Source: Clostridia bacterium (GTDB taxonomy: Bacteria; Bacillota; Clostridia; Oscillospirales; CAG-382). Taken from it: 35,976 nt of DNA. The notes under the pieces are model-generated. The model did no database searches and was not told the DNA's origin. It saw nothing but the letters and a program-made list of their open reading frames with translations. This document shows, piece after piece, positions 22,806-30,167 of the stretch; position 1 is the stretch's first letter, and every line of letters begins with the position of its first letter. The translations under genes were made by a program, and so were the position numbers. The stretch spans positions 1 through 35,976 of the forward strand of contig JAFXBC010000041.1 of the NCBI GenBank assembly GCA_017516825.1, written 5' to 3'.

Positions 22806-23861
22806 TCAGCCAAGTGCTTCCAAACGATTCTTGATTGCTTGCAATCGTGCATCGACGCGAAGGCAGTCAAAGCGGGGATTTTCCTCCAAAGAGCACAAGA
22901 AGCCGTACGCCATGCTTCGTTCATCACTATTTCCGGACATTGTTTTCTCATAATGCAAGCCGCGAACCAAGGGAGAGGTATGGTCGATGCTGACGAAACG
23001 ATCGTACTTTTCCATGTGCTCGCACATTTCTTCAAGCTCGGCAAAGGCTTGTTCCGTCTCCCCCATCTCCGCAGAGCTCAGTGCCATATCGCGGCAAAGC
23101 GTTCCTAACCTGCATTCCCAAAAGCCGAAATCTCCATCCGGGAAAAGGGTTAGGAAAAAGTTGTAGAGTGCTTTTCTGATACTGTGCCGTTCCTGGGCGA
23201 TATATCCGGCTTCGGGGCATTGCATCATATTATGGGAGAGCCTCACCATGGTGCCGCCCACCTTCCAAAAATACCAGCGGCAATGCTCCACCAATTCCTT
23301 TCCCTGAAGAACCGTAGAAAGCAGATCTTGATTGCAGGGAACCATTTTTGCGTATTCCACCGCTTTTTCCCGGTTGCCCAAAGCGCAATGGGTAAATGAC
23401 AGCATCTGAATGGCACCAAACCGATATTCCGTGGGACCTTTTTCAAGAAGTCTGCTTGCTATGTCGATCACTTCCTCACCATTTGCCAATCGATCGACCG
23501 CATACAAATCGTGCATCAAATAGTACAGCACTTCCGGTTCATTGGGGTATTTCCGTTGCATCTCTCTGCACAGCGCAAGCCCTTCTTTCCGCTTCCCCAG
23601 ATGGACCAATCGGTGTTCCTTCTCTTTGAAGGCTTCCAGCTCCTCCTGCTTCCGCAAAGCGTGACAGCCTAAGATCTCGTCTACCGTCACATTGTAAAAG
23701 GCGGCAATAAAGGGCAGAAGCGTGATATCGGGAAAGCCGTCGCCCCGTTCCCACTTGGATACTGCTTGCACGGAGATGCGGAGATGATTGGCAAGGTCGT
23801 CCTGCGTATTCCCTCGTTCCCTGCGTAACCGTTTTAAGTTTTCGGCAATTTTAAGTTCCAT
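22806..23861 (-). CDS. XRE-family helix-turn-helix regulator with helical-repeat C-terminus
   Basis: A 351-residue cytosolic protein. Residues about 5-60 form a Cro/C1-type helix-turn-helix (IAENLKRLRRERGNTQDDL, then VSKWERGDGFPD). The remaining about 290 residues are predominantly helical and TPR-like, as in regulators that sense a peptide or a partner protein. The start at 23861 follows GGAGG by 5 nt. It is monocistronic, with no obvious target gene adjacent; the DUF4353-type gene behind it is oriented the same way with its own promoter. Two palindromes over its own promoter (23884-23907) suggest autoregulation. The signal is unknown. Confidence 0.88.
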   Translation of the reverse strand: MELKIAENLKRLRRERGNTQDDLANHLRISVQAVSKWERGDGFPDITLLPFIAAFYNVTVDEILGCHALRKQEELEAFKEKEHRLVHLGKRKEGLALCREMQRKYPNEPEVLYYLMHDLYAVDRLANGEEVIDIASRLLEKGPTEYRFGAIQMLSFTHCALGNREKAVEYAKMVPCNQDLLSTVLQGKELVEHCRWYFWKVGGTMVRLSHNMMQCPEAGYIAQERHSIRKALYNFFLTLFPDGDFGFWECRLGTLCRDMALSSAEMGETEQAFAELEEMCEHMEKYDRFVSIDHTSPLVRGLHYEKTMSGNSDERSMAYGFLCSLEENPRFDCLRVDARLQAIKNRLEALG

Positions 23862-23883
23862 ATGAACCTCCAAAATGAAAAGT

Positions 23884-23933
23884 AACAAGCGCTTGTTCTG
23901 ATATCAGTATAACACAGATTCTCATGTTTTCAA
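23884..23933 (-). promoter_or_regulatory. Promoter with two abutting palindromes before XRE regulator
   Basis: On the minus strand TTGAAA (23933-23928), 16 bp, TATACT (23911-23906). The palindrome CTGATATCAG (23898-23907) overlaps the -10, and the perfect 14-bp palindrome AACAAGCGCTTGTT (23884-23897) abuts it at the transcript start. The position fits a repressor operator. Confidence 0.65.
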
Positions 23934-23983
23934 TAACCGCTCCGTTTTATTTGGGTTGAAAAAATCAACGGAGCGTATAATTG

Positions 23984-24016
23984 AAAAGGCGCACCCGTTT
24001 TGTCGGCAGGTGCGCC
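23984..24016 (-). terminator. Intrinsic terminator of the DUF4353-type gene
   Basis: On the minus strand GGCGCACC (24016-24009) and GGTGCGCC (23995-23988) are perfect complements with a 13-nt loop, followed by TTTTC. A second perfect 9-bp inverted repeat, CGCTCCGTT with AACGGAGCG (23938-23975), lies just beyond. Confidence 0.8.
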
Positions 24017-24033
24017 AAGGTTGGGAGAGTATT

Positions 24034-25635
24034 CTACGAAACGGTGAAGGTTGCGACCTCTTCGCCGCCGGTGGAGGAGGTGTAGACGCCGCCGGTGGGA
24101 GTGCCTTCGGGGGTGACGCCGGAGAAGAGGGTGTACTCCCCTGCCACGAGGGCCTCGGAGGAGAAGCACAGGGTCAAAGCGTTTTCTCCGGGGGTAAAGG
24201 TGACTAAGGTGTTGCCGTTTTGATCGCGCAGCGCGTAGGGAACATCCTTTTTCAAGGACACGGAGGTGCCCAAGAAGCTCTGTGCGGACTTCTGTGCGGG
24301 ATATTGCACGGCACTCAACGATCCGTACGCCAATAGGAAACCGCCGTCTACGAGGATCTCACAGCCGTCGGGAACGTCCATGGGGGCGAAGGAATTGGAG
24401 GGAGAGCCGCAGATCACGGTGGTGCCGCCCTTGACGTGGATATTGCCGCCGCTGTCCAGCCCGTCGCCACCGGTGGTGACGTACAGAGCGCCTCCTTCCA
24501 CGGAGAGGAGGGTTGCGGCGTTGACGCCGTCGTTGGTGGCGTTGACGTTGACCTTACCGCCTAAGATCCGCACGGAGGCGTTCTTGGATTCCAGGCCCTC
24601 GAAGGACTTGATGATCTGCAGGGTTCCGCTTTCCACGGTGATGTCGCCGTCGGCCTTGATGCCCTTGGCATCGGAATCGTCGGATCCGCTTTCAGCCTGC
24701 AGGCGGATGACGGGGTTGCCTGCGATGGAGACGGTGCCCTCGGTTACGATGGCGTCGTCCCGGGAGGAGATACGGATGGTGCCGCCGACGATGCGGACGT
24801 TCTTGATGACGTCGATACCGTCGGTATCCGTGGTGATCTGGAGGGTGCCCCCCTCCATGGCGAAGAAGCCCTGACCTTCCTCATCGGCCTGGTTTACCTT
24901 GACGCCGTCGTCGCCGGATTTCACGGTGACGTTGCCGCCCCGGATGGAGACGGATTCCTTGCCGCGCAGGCCTTCCTCCTTGGCGTTGACGGTGATGTTA
25001 CCGGAAACGATACGCAGGTTGGAATTACTGACGATGCCGTGACGGTAGACGGTGTTTACGGTGAGGGAGCCGGTGCCGTTGATGGTAAGCCCCATTTTGG
25101 CGTGGATGGCGCCTGCGTTTCTGCCGTCGGGGGTGGCACCGCCGTCCACGTAGTCGGCTTTGTTGTCGTTGATAAAGTTTTCCGTGCCCTCGGCAAGGGT
25201 GATGACCACCTTGTCTCCCCGCTCGCAAAGGATGGGAGTCAAGGTATCGTTGTTGACGGTGAAGCCGTTGAACACCAGGTGGACCTTTTTGGTCTTATCC
25301 GCAGAAATAAAGAGCTGGCCGTTGAGAGTGCCGGAAAGGACGTAGGTGCCCTCGGCGCGGATGTACAGATCGTCACTGACCAGCTTGGCGCCCTGCCATT
25401 CCTTTTGCGTGTTCTCGGGGGTCAGGTTGATGTGGGTGTCCTGCTCCGTCCAGGTATCGTTCAAATCGAACTCCGACCAGGTGGCGGGAGTTTCGGCGGG
25501 CGGCGCCCAAGGGGTGGAGACGGTATCCCCGGAAGGGAGATCCCCGGAGGGAGACGCCACTTCCCCGGTGCAGGCTGTGAGAGCCATACTCCCTGCCAAA
25601 AGCAGGGTGATCAACAGAAGGGTGAATCTTTTCAT
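24034..25635 (-). CDS. Carbohydrate-binding domain-containing lipoprotein (DUF4353-like)
   Basis: A 533-residue extracytoplasmic lipoprotein with a signal peptide ending LTAC (Cys22). After a Pro/Ser/Thr linker (about 23-55), the body consists of repeated beta-strand turns with frequent Gly, Asp and Val (SGTLNGQLFI, IRGGNVTVKSGDDGVKV, MEGGTLQITTDTDGIDV, LGGKVNVNATNDGVNA, VEGGALYVTTGGDGLDS), the pattern of a right-handed beta-helix as in DUF4353 proteins. Such proteins are annotated as carbohydrate-binding, but the ligand is unproven. The start at 25635 has GAGGAA about 7 nt upstream. It is monocistronic between a strong promoter and a terminator. Confidence 0.85.
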   Translation of the reverse strand: MKRFTLLLITLLLAGSMALTACTGEVASPSGDLPSGDTVSTPWAPPAETPATWSEFDLNDTWTEQDTHINLTPENTQKEWQGAKLVSDDLYIRAEGTYVLSGTLNGQLFISADKTKKVHLVFNGFTVNNDTLTPILCERGDKVVITLAEGTENFINDNKADYVDGGATPDGRNAGAIHAKMGLTINGTGSLTVNTVYRHGIVSNSNLRIVSGNITVNAKEEGLRGKESVSIRGGNVTVKSGDDGVKVNQADEEGQGFFAMEGGTLQITTDTDGIDVIKNVRIVGGTIRISSRDDAIVTEGTVSIAGNPVIRLQAESGSDDSDAKGIKADGDITVESGTLQIIKSFEGLESKNASVRILGGKVNVNATNDGVNAATLLSVEGGALYVTTGGDGLDSGGNIHVKGGTTVICGSPSNSFAPMDVPDGCEILVDGGFLLAYGSLSAVQYPAQKSAQSFLGTSVSLKKDVPYALRDQNGNTLVTFTPGENALTLCFSSEALVAGEYTLFSGVTPEGTPTGGVYTSSTGGEEVATFTVS

Positions 25636-25673
25636 TTCGAATTTCCTCATAACGATGGGTGGAACGTGATTTC

Positions 25674-25702
25674 AGTATACCACGGCGACGGACGATTGTC
25701 AA
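25674..25702 (-). promoter_or_regulatory. Sigma-A promoter of the DUF4353-type gene
   Basis: On the minus strand TTGACA (25702-25697), 17 bp, TATACT (25679-25674). Confidence 0.85.
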
Positions 25703-25720
25703 GAACGGTGTTTTTCTTCC

Positions 25721-25767
25721 GCAAAAAAAGAAGGAGGGACGGTGCCCGCGGTGGGGTTGCCGTCCCT
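25721..25767 (-). terminator. Intrinsic terminator of the spore protein gene
   Basis: On the minus strand AGGGACGG (25767-25760) and CCGTCCCT (25742-25735) are exact complements, followed by CCTTCTTTTTTTGC. Confidence 0.85.
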
Positions 25768-25797
25768 GTTTCTATACACTACGAATGAATTCGCTGT

Positions 25798-25992
25798 TTA
25801 GCCCTTCATGTTGGTCTCGTAGCTCTGGATCATTTTCTTGACCATCTGGCCGCCAACGGAGCCTGCCTGCTTTGCGGTCAGGTCGCCGTTGTAGCCCTGC
25901 TTCAGAGTTACGCCCACTTCGCTTGCCGCTTCCATCTTGAACTTATCAAGAGCGGACTTTGCTTCGGGAACAAGAGTCTTGTTGCTTGCCAT
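25798..25992 (-). CDS. Alpha/beta-type small acid-soluble spore protein
   Basis: A 64-residue protein that should coat and protect DNA in the dormant spore. The germination-protease region is recognisable as MEAASEVGV (20-28, family consensus near E-x-A-S-E-L-G), and SVGGQMVKKMIQSYE is the second conserved DNA-binding helix. The length is within the usual 60-75 residues. AAGGAG precedes the start by about 8 nt. A sigma-G-like promoter lies upstream, fitting late forespore expression. The gene is monocistronic with a strong terminator. Confidence 0.97.
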   Translation of the reverse strand: MASNKTLVPEAKSALDKFKMEAASEVGVTLKQGYNGDLTAKQAGSVGGQMVKKMIQSYETNMKG

Positions 25993-26048
25993 GTTTATTC
26001 TCCTTTTTTGTTGATTGAGAGTATTTGTCAGAGGTTTTCCCTCGCCAT

Positions 26049-26077
26049 TAGTATGGGAAAAAAGGAGTTTTTTATGA
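26049..26077 (-). promoter_or_regulatory. Sigma-G-type promoter of the spore protein gene
   Basis: On the minus strand TCATA (26077-26073), 17 bp, CATACTA (26055-26049), against the sigma-G consensus GxATR and CATxxTA. The -10 match is complete and the -35 lacks the initial G. Confidence 0.65.
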
Positions 26078-26144
26078 TTGGGAATAGTTGGAAGCTGTTT
26101 TTGGGGAAAAGCGGTGAAGCTTTTTTTCGAAAAAATCCCGGAAT

Positions 26145-26176
26145 TTCATCTTCTGTTCATAATTTGCCCGTACACT
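26145..26176 (+). promoter_or_regulatory. P1: direct-repeat promoter before response regulator 2
   Basis: TTCAT (26145), CTTCTG, TTCAT (26156), then 10 bp AATTTGCCCG and a -10 TACACT (26171-26176). The repeat period is 11 bp and the second repeat starts 15 bp before the -10. The same geometry is found at 27648, 30080 and 32347. It fits binding of an OmpR-class regulator in the -35 region; I infer that the regulator encoded here is responsible. Confidence 0.75.
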
Positions 26177-26208
26177 ATGGTGGAGATCATTCTACGGAGG
26201 TGCGGCGG

Positions 26209-26859
26209 ATGGCGAGAATACTGATCGTTGAAGACGAGCTTTTGATCAACAAGCACGTGACGGACGAGCTGACGTACGTGGGGCACAAGTGCGTTTCTGC
26301 CTTTGACGGTGAAGAAGCGTTGCATTTCATCACCCACAATACCTTTGATCTGATCATATTGGACGTGATGCTTCCCAAGCTCTCCGGGTTTGAGCTGATC
26401 AAGCTGATCAAGAAGACCCCGGTGATCTTCTTGACGGCCAAGAGCGCTTTGGACGACAGGCTTTACGGGCTCAATTTGGGAGCGGACGATTACATCGTGA
26501 AGCCCTTTGAGATGCCGGAGCTGTTGGCACGGGTGAAGGTTGTTTTGCGGAGAACCAACCGCAGCGAGCAGTTCTTCCCTATGGACGATCTGATGATCGA
26601 TTTCGAATCCCAAAAGGTGTTCAAGGGGGAGAAGGAGATCAAGCTCACCGCCAAGGAGTTTGCCGTTTTAGATATGTTCATCACCAACAAAAACTGCGTG
26701 CTGACCAGGGAGCAGATTCTGGATAGCGTTTGGGCCTCCGGCTACGAGGGGGAATCGGATCGGGTGGTGGACGTTTACGTTCAGCATCTGCGGAACAAGC
26801 TGGGGCTGAAAAACAGGCTTCAGGCGGTTTACGGCGTGGGATACAGGTTTACGTTATGA
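26209..26859 (+). CDS. OmpR/PhoB-family response regulator (two-component system 2), separated from its kinase
   Basis: A 216-residue regulator: receiver domain with acidic residues in VEDE, phospho-acceptor Asp52 (LDVMLP), TAKS and VKPFE, then a winged-helix domain (LTAKEFAVLDMF, VVDVYVQHLRNKLG, VYGVGYRF). The start at 26209 has GGAGG 8 nt upstream; a longer frame begins 200 nt earlier in the divergent spore-gene promoter and is rejected. Instead of the expected kinase gene, its stop overlaps the start of protein A (ATGA, 26856-26859). The nearest kinase is at 30168, behind an identical type of promoter, and is the probable partner. Confidence 0.95.
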   Translation: MARILIVEDELLINKHVTDELTYVGHKCVSAFDGEEALHFITHNTFDLIILDVMLPKLSGFELIKLIKKTPVIFLTAKSALDDRLYGLNLGADDYIVKPFEMPELLARVKVVLRRTNRSEQFFPMDDLMIDFESQKVFKGEKEIKLTAKEFAVLDMFITNKNCVLTREQILDSVWASGYEGESDRVVDVYVQHLRNKLGLKNRLQAVYGVGYRFTL

Positions 26860-27602
26860 GGGTTGGAAAACACATTTTTCTGGGCACGGCGGCCCTGGTG
26901 GCGGGGTTCGTGTCGCTTCTCTGCGGGAGTATTCTGCTGCTTTCCTTTCTCCACGGGGGAAGCGCTTCCAACCAAGGGGCGTTTTTGATGCCCGACGCGG
27001 CAGTGGCGCCGCCCACGGCACAGGAGCTTTTGCAGAAGAAGTTTGAGGTCTACAACACCGTCACGGAGGAGGACGGGAAAAGTGTTGTGACGATTTTCAG
27101 CGAGGAGCAGATCGAGGACATCCGTGCGAGAAGAGAAAACGGCGAGTGGTTTTGGCTTTCCAGCGAGGAGATGCTTTACCTCATCAACGATACGGTGAAG
27201 CTGTTTGAAACGTATGACGTGGTGATGGTGCGGGATTTAGAGGGGGTGGAGCGTGTTTATGATCGTGGGAACAAGAAAAGCCTTGCATACGACGTGATAT
27301 TAGAGCGTGTGAAGGTATTGAACAGCGCGGTGTATTTAATAAGCGGTCTTGACAACCTTACCGTTCTCACCGGCGTTACGAACCCTCTGACGGAAATAGA
27401 AGCGGCCTATTTTTCAGGTTGTGCAAATCCATGGTACGGCACTGACAAATTTACCAACGACAATATAATCTTCTGGGCGTTTACGAATACGCAAAAAGGT
27501 AAATACGTTTATACGTGGGATAATTCGATCTTGTCCGACTACGAAGTATTTGGTGGGGAAGAATTTTGGGAACAAAGGATCACCGTGTATTCAATCAATT
27601 GA
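26856..27602 (+). CDS. Protein A: membrane-anchored protein of unknown family, coupled to response regulator 2
   Basis: A 248-residue protein with one N-terminal membrane helix (about 8-32) and an extracytoplasmic domain starting SFLHGGSAS. The sequence VAPPTAQELLQKKF (about 50) and the following TVTEEDGKSVVTIFSEEQI segment are shared almost exactly with protein A' at 31517. Similarity to A' continues weakly to the C-terminus. I do not recognise the family. The gene overlaps the regulator stop codon, as A' overlaps the kinase stop, so it is probably a component of the signalling pathway, such as a sensor or modulator; this is inference. Base composition is GC-rich in the first half and more AT-rich after about 27290. 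Confidence 0.8.
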   Translation: MRVGKHIFLGTAALVAGFVSLLCGSILLLSFLHGGSASNQGAFLMPDAAVAPPTAQELLQKKFEVYNTVTEEDGKSVVTIFSEEQIEDIRARRENGEWFWLSSEEMLYLINDTVKLFETYDVVMVRDLEGVERVYDRGNKKSLAYDVILERVKVLNSAVYLISGLDNLTVLTGVTNPLTEIEAAYFSGCANPWYGTDKFTNDNIIFWAFTNTQKGKYVYTWDNSILSDYEVFGGEEFWEQRITVYSIN

Positions 27603-27612
27603 AATTTTTTTG

Positions 27613-27657
27613 ATGAAATTCTGTTATTTTTCAAATCTTAACAGAATTTCATTTTTT
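27613..27657 (+). terminator. Intrinsic terminator after protein A
   Basis: ATGAAATTCTGTTA (27613-27626) pairs perfectly with TAACAGAATTTCAT (27639-27652), followed by T5. The right arm also contains the first TTCAT repeat of promoter P3, so terminator and promoter share bases. Confidence 0.85.
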
Positions 27658-27679
27658 ATTTATAATTGGGGCTTAGAAT
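27648..27679 (+). promoter_or_regulatory. P3: direct-repeat promoter before cassette 1 effector genes
   Basis: TTCAT (27648), TTTTTA, TTTAT (27659), AATTGGGGCT, -10 TAGAAT (27674-27679). Spacing (11 bp period, 15 bp to the -10) is identical to P1 and P2, and the AATTGG after the second repeat resembles theirs. A competing sigma-A reading, TTAACA (27638) with 17 bp to TATAAT (27661), also exists. Confidence 0.6.
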
Positions 27680-27706
27680 TGTAAAAAAGAAAGGGAATGA
27701 CGGTTT

Positions 27707-28330
27707 ATGAAGCGTATTATTTTCGTTTTTGGATTGCTCTGCGTTTTGGGCTTTTGCGGTTGCGGAAGCGTTGATCCGGGACAATCTACACCAAGTATTC
27801 ACGAGGAGAGCAAGGAGGATGTTTCCGTTCCGACCGAAAGTTCTCAGGCTGAGGAAAGTTTTGAAGTGAGTTCTTGCGCACCGGAGGAATCCGACATATC
27901 CGTTCCCGAGGAAAGCACAGACCCGACCGGAGAGCACGTACTTGAAGTAAAAGTTGAGATCTATGAAGAAAGCACGCAAGAGCTGCTTACGGCTTTTGCC
28001 TTAACGGATCAAAACGTCTGCAAGGAGATATTCGAAACATTCGATAAGTGCTTTGCTGAGTTATGCGAAAAATATCCTCGCGACGCCGCTCCGGATAAAG
28101 ACGTGAAAACAGATTATCGTGTGGTAATTTATTTGAACACGTATTACGACGCCGATAAAGAAGATCTTGCTTATTACATAGACATCAGTTATCCATTCGG
28201 CTATACAAACGATATCTACAGACTTATGCACCACGGCGGAAGTCCATTCGGAGATTACGTTGCCCGTTGCGGCAAACCATTTATTGACATGGTCGATCAA
28301 TATGTAAAACAATATATCCCTGCTGAATAA
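27707..28330 (+). CDS. Lipoprotein C of unknown function (cassette 1)
   Basis: A 207-residue predicted lipoprotein (signal MKRIIFVFGLLCVLGF, lipid-modified Cys probably 19). Residues about 20-80 form an acidic Ser/Glu/Pro-rich linker. The C-terminal about 125 residues form a compact mixed domain (LEVKVEIYEESTQELLTAF, DYRVVIYLNTYYDADKED) that I do not recognise. It heads a three-gene block with lipoprotein B and a permease, behind promoter P3. Cassette 2 has no counterpart. Base composition is visibly more AT-rich than the flanking genome. Confidence 0.78.
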   Translation: MKRIIFVFGLLCVLGFCGCGSVDPGQSTPSIHEESKEDVSVPTESSQAEESFEVSSCAPEESDISVPEESTDPTGEHVLEVKVEIYEESTQELLTAFALTDQNVCKEIFETFDKCFAELCEKYPRDAAPDKDVKTDYRVVIYLNTYYDADKEDLAYYIDISYPFGYTNDIYRLMHHGGSPFGDYVARCGKPFIDMVDQYVKQYIPAE

Positions 28331-28345
28331 AAAGGAGAAAGAATT

Positions 28346-29176
28346 ATGAAAAATATTTCATATTTGCTTGTCGTTGTAATTTGTCTTTTAGCGTTTTCGT
28401 CTTGTAGCGAAGCCTCAAATACAGAATATACGATCACCGATTTTGATTCAATATCTCAAGTTCAGATTGAAATCGAACAATCCACAGATACAATCGCTGA
28501 AGGTTCAACACCAAATGACGAGACCGGGGACGCAACGTTTTTGGTGAAGGATAAAAAATACACATTGAATGAAAATGACATTTTACTTTTGGATATCACT
28601 AATGAAACCGAGCAGAATTACAGCATCAAGCTCACAGTCACTTATTACGATGATAAAGGCGACGAGCTAAAGACAGACGAATTTTCTTTTGAACAGTTTG
28701 CAGCAGGCTATCAAAACAATTTTGTTTTTCAGCCCAAAATTAAATTTTCAAAATACACTTACGCAATCAAAGCTTCTCCTTTTGCAGGAGAAATCATTGT
28801 AGATAAATTTCAATTCCAATTTGTTGAATTGTATGAAACACGAATGCCGCTGTTTGATAACGAAACAGGTTTTATAAACGAAAACGATTTTACAGAATAC
28901 CCCTCAATTCTTGCACGGTTTACTTTTGGCAGCACACATACCGAAATGAAAAAGCTGGCATTTACAATGCTACTGTTTAACGAGCAAAACGAACTGATAG
29001 GGACCTATTATAATGCGTATATGATCCAGCCCAAAAGTGAGTTGGGGGTAGAGTGTAAAACTGCCGTGGTCTATCAAACAACAGAAAGCTCACTGGATTG
29101 GCCCGAAAAATATCAAGGAAATATACGTGCTGTCTTCTGCATCGGAAACTTTATGAGTACGGATATGCCATTTTGA
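28346..29176 (+). CDS. Lipoprotein B with FxLYD-like domain (cassette 1)
   Basis: A 276-residue lipoprotein (lipobox FSSC, Cys20). A short linker leads to KDKKYTLNENDILLLDITNET, and the segment SIKLTVTYYDDKGDELKTDE resembles FxLYD-type beta-sandwich domains, which sit outside the membrane. The second half ends SSLDWPEKYQGNIRAVFCIG. It is homologous along its length to lipoprotein B' at 32410. GGAG lies about 8 nt before the start and it follows lipoprotein C by 15 nt. In lantibiotic-type loci a lipoprotein of this position binds the toxic peptide; the same role here would be speculative. Confidence 0.82.
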   Translation: MKNISYLLVVVICLLAFSSCSEASNTEYTITDFDSISQVQIEIEQSTDTIAEGSTPNDETGDATFLVKDKKYTLNENDILLLDITNETEQNYSIKLTVTYYDDKGDELKTDEFSFEQFAAGYQNNFVFQPKIKFSKYTYAIKASPFAGEIIVDKFQFQFVELYETRMPLFDNETGFINENDFTEYPSILARFTFGSTHTEMKKLAFTMLLFNEQNELIGTYYNAYMIQPKSELGVECKTAVVYQTTESSLDWPEKYQGNIRAVFCIGNFMSTDMPF

Positions 29177-29185
29177 GGAGTCGCT

Positions 29186-30022
29186 ATGTTTGCTTCTACT
29201 TATAAAAACACTATAAAAACACTGTTGCGTACCCCTACCTTTTGGATGATGCTTGCGGTTTTGTTTTTCATTGTATTCGCTAACAATATCGATGGCCTTC
29301 GTTCCGCAATTGGAAAAGGAACCATTGCAGATTACTCATATCACAATCTGATAAACAACATTCCCGTTTCGACTATCATGGTGTATCCCATGCCGCTTTT
29401 TGCAATTGTATCAGTTGTGTTGCTCCTGAATCGGGATTACGGTGACATGGTATATGAAATCGAAAAAGCATATAACATCAAGCCTCGCTGTTACGTTTGG
29501 GGAAGAATGGCCGCGTTGCTCACCGTAAACGCAATCATTGTGATCTTTTTGTCCTTCTTCTTTCTGCACGCGAGAATCACCGTACATGGCGGCGTTGACG
29601 GAATGAGCACTATGGCATATTTGTGTGACTCTTTTGTGCGTCTCATGCGTGTGAACATCTTCCTGTGTATCCCCAGCTTGGCTATGTTTATTGGACTGAC
29701 CTATGCGGTAGGAGCAATCTTCAAGAATGGGTTTCCCGCATTGGTCGCTTCTTCAGTTTATGTAATTGTGTTTTACATTACACAATTCACGCTTCATATG
29801 AAGTGGCAGGAAGGGTATCAAATATACTTCCGTTATTTCAATCCGCTTCCGCGCGCATTAAGGAACTATTTGACAAATGTAGATACTGACTTTTTAGAAC
29901 TTATGATGAAGAGATACAACGATACTTTCACCGATGTTATTCTGGGATTCGTCAGTTTGACATTTTTCGCAGGCTTGGGAATCCTCATCTCCTACCTTCG
30001 TATCCGTAAACGTACAATATAA
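29186..30022 (+). CDS. ABC-2-like permease, cassette 1
   Basis: A 278-residue integral membrane protein with about six helices (near 18-36, 63-83, 107-128, 157-183, 187-205, 249-270) and the layout of ABC-2 export permeases. Landmarks shared with the permeases at 33330 and 34182 are the N-terminal STYKNTIKTLLRTPTFW, LNRDYGDMVYEIEKA after the second helix, GAIFKNG in the middle, FNPLPRALRNY before the last helix, and SYLRIRKRT at the C-terminus. No ATPase lies in cassette 1, so it probably uses the one starting at 35908. GGAG lies 5 nt before the start. The substrate is unknown. Confidence 0.85.
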   Translation: MFASTYKNTIKTLLRTPTFWMMLAVLFFIVFANNIDGLRSAIGKGTIADYSYHNLINNIPVSTIMVYPMPLFAIVSVVLLLNRDYGDMVYEIEKAYNIKPRCYVWGRMAALLTVNAIIVIFLSFFFLHARITVHGGVDGMSTMAYLCDSFVRLMRVNIFLCIPSLAMFIGLTYAVGAIFKNGFPALVASSVYVIVFYITQFTLHMKWQEGYQIYFRYFNPLPRALRNYLTNVDTDFLELMMKRYNDTFTDVILGFVSLTFFAGLGILISYLRIRKRTI

Positions 30023-30029
30023 CTCTAAC

Positions 30030-30061
30030 AGAGCCGGGAAAGAAATCTCGGCTCTTTTTTT
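30030..30061 (+). terminator. Intrinsic terminator at the end of cassette 1
   Basis: AGAGCCG (30030-30036) pairs with CGGCTCT (30049-30055) with a short extension, followed by six Ts. It separates cassette 1 from the kinase promoter P2. Confidence 0.85.
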
Positions 30062-30079
30062 GCAAAAAAGGGCGGAAAT

Positions 30080-30111
30080 TTCATCTTCTGTTCATGATTG
30101 GCATGTAGACT
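30080..30111 (+). promoter_or_regulatory. P2: direct-repeat promoter before histidine kinase 2
   Basis: TTCAT (30080), CTTCTG, TTCAT (30091), GATTGGCATG, -10 TAGACT (30106-30111). It is nearly identical to P1 over about 40 bp, starting at GGAA or GGAAA before the first repeat and ending after the -10 at ATGGTTGAAGA, then diverges. Confidence 0.75.
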
Positions 30112-30167
30112 ATGGTTGAAGACGTGTGGCTTGCCGGGGGCGGGCCATGAAAGGAAGGGTGATCCCC

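Noticed and set aside
27638..27666. Plain sigma-A promoter TTAACA-17-TATAAT as sole promoter for lipoprotein C
   Set aside because: Not excluded, but its -35 lies within the terminator stem, and the P3 geometry matches three other sites exactly, so P3 was preferred.
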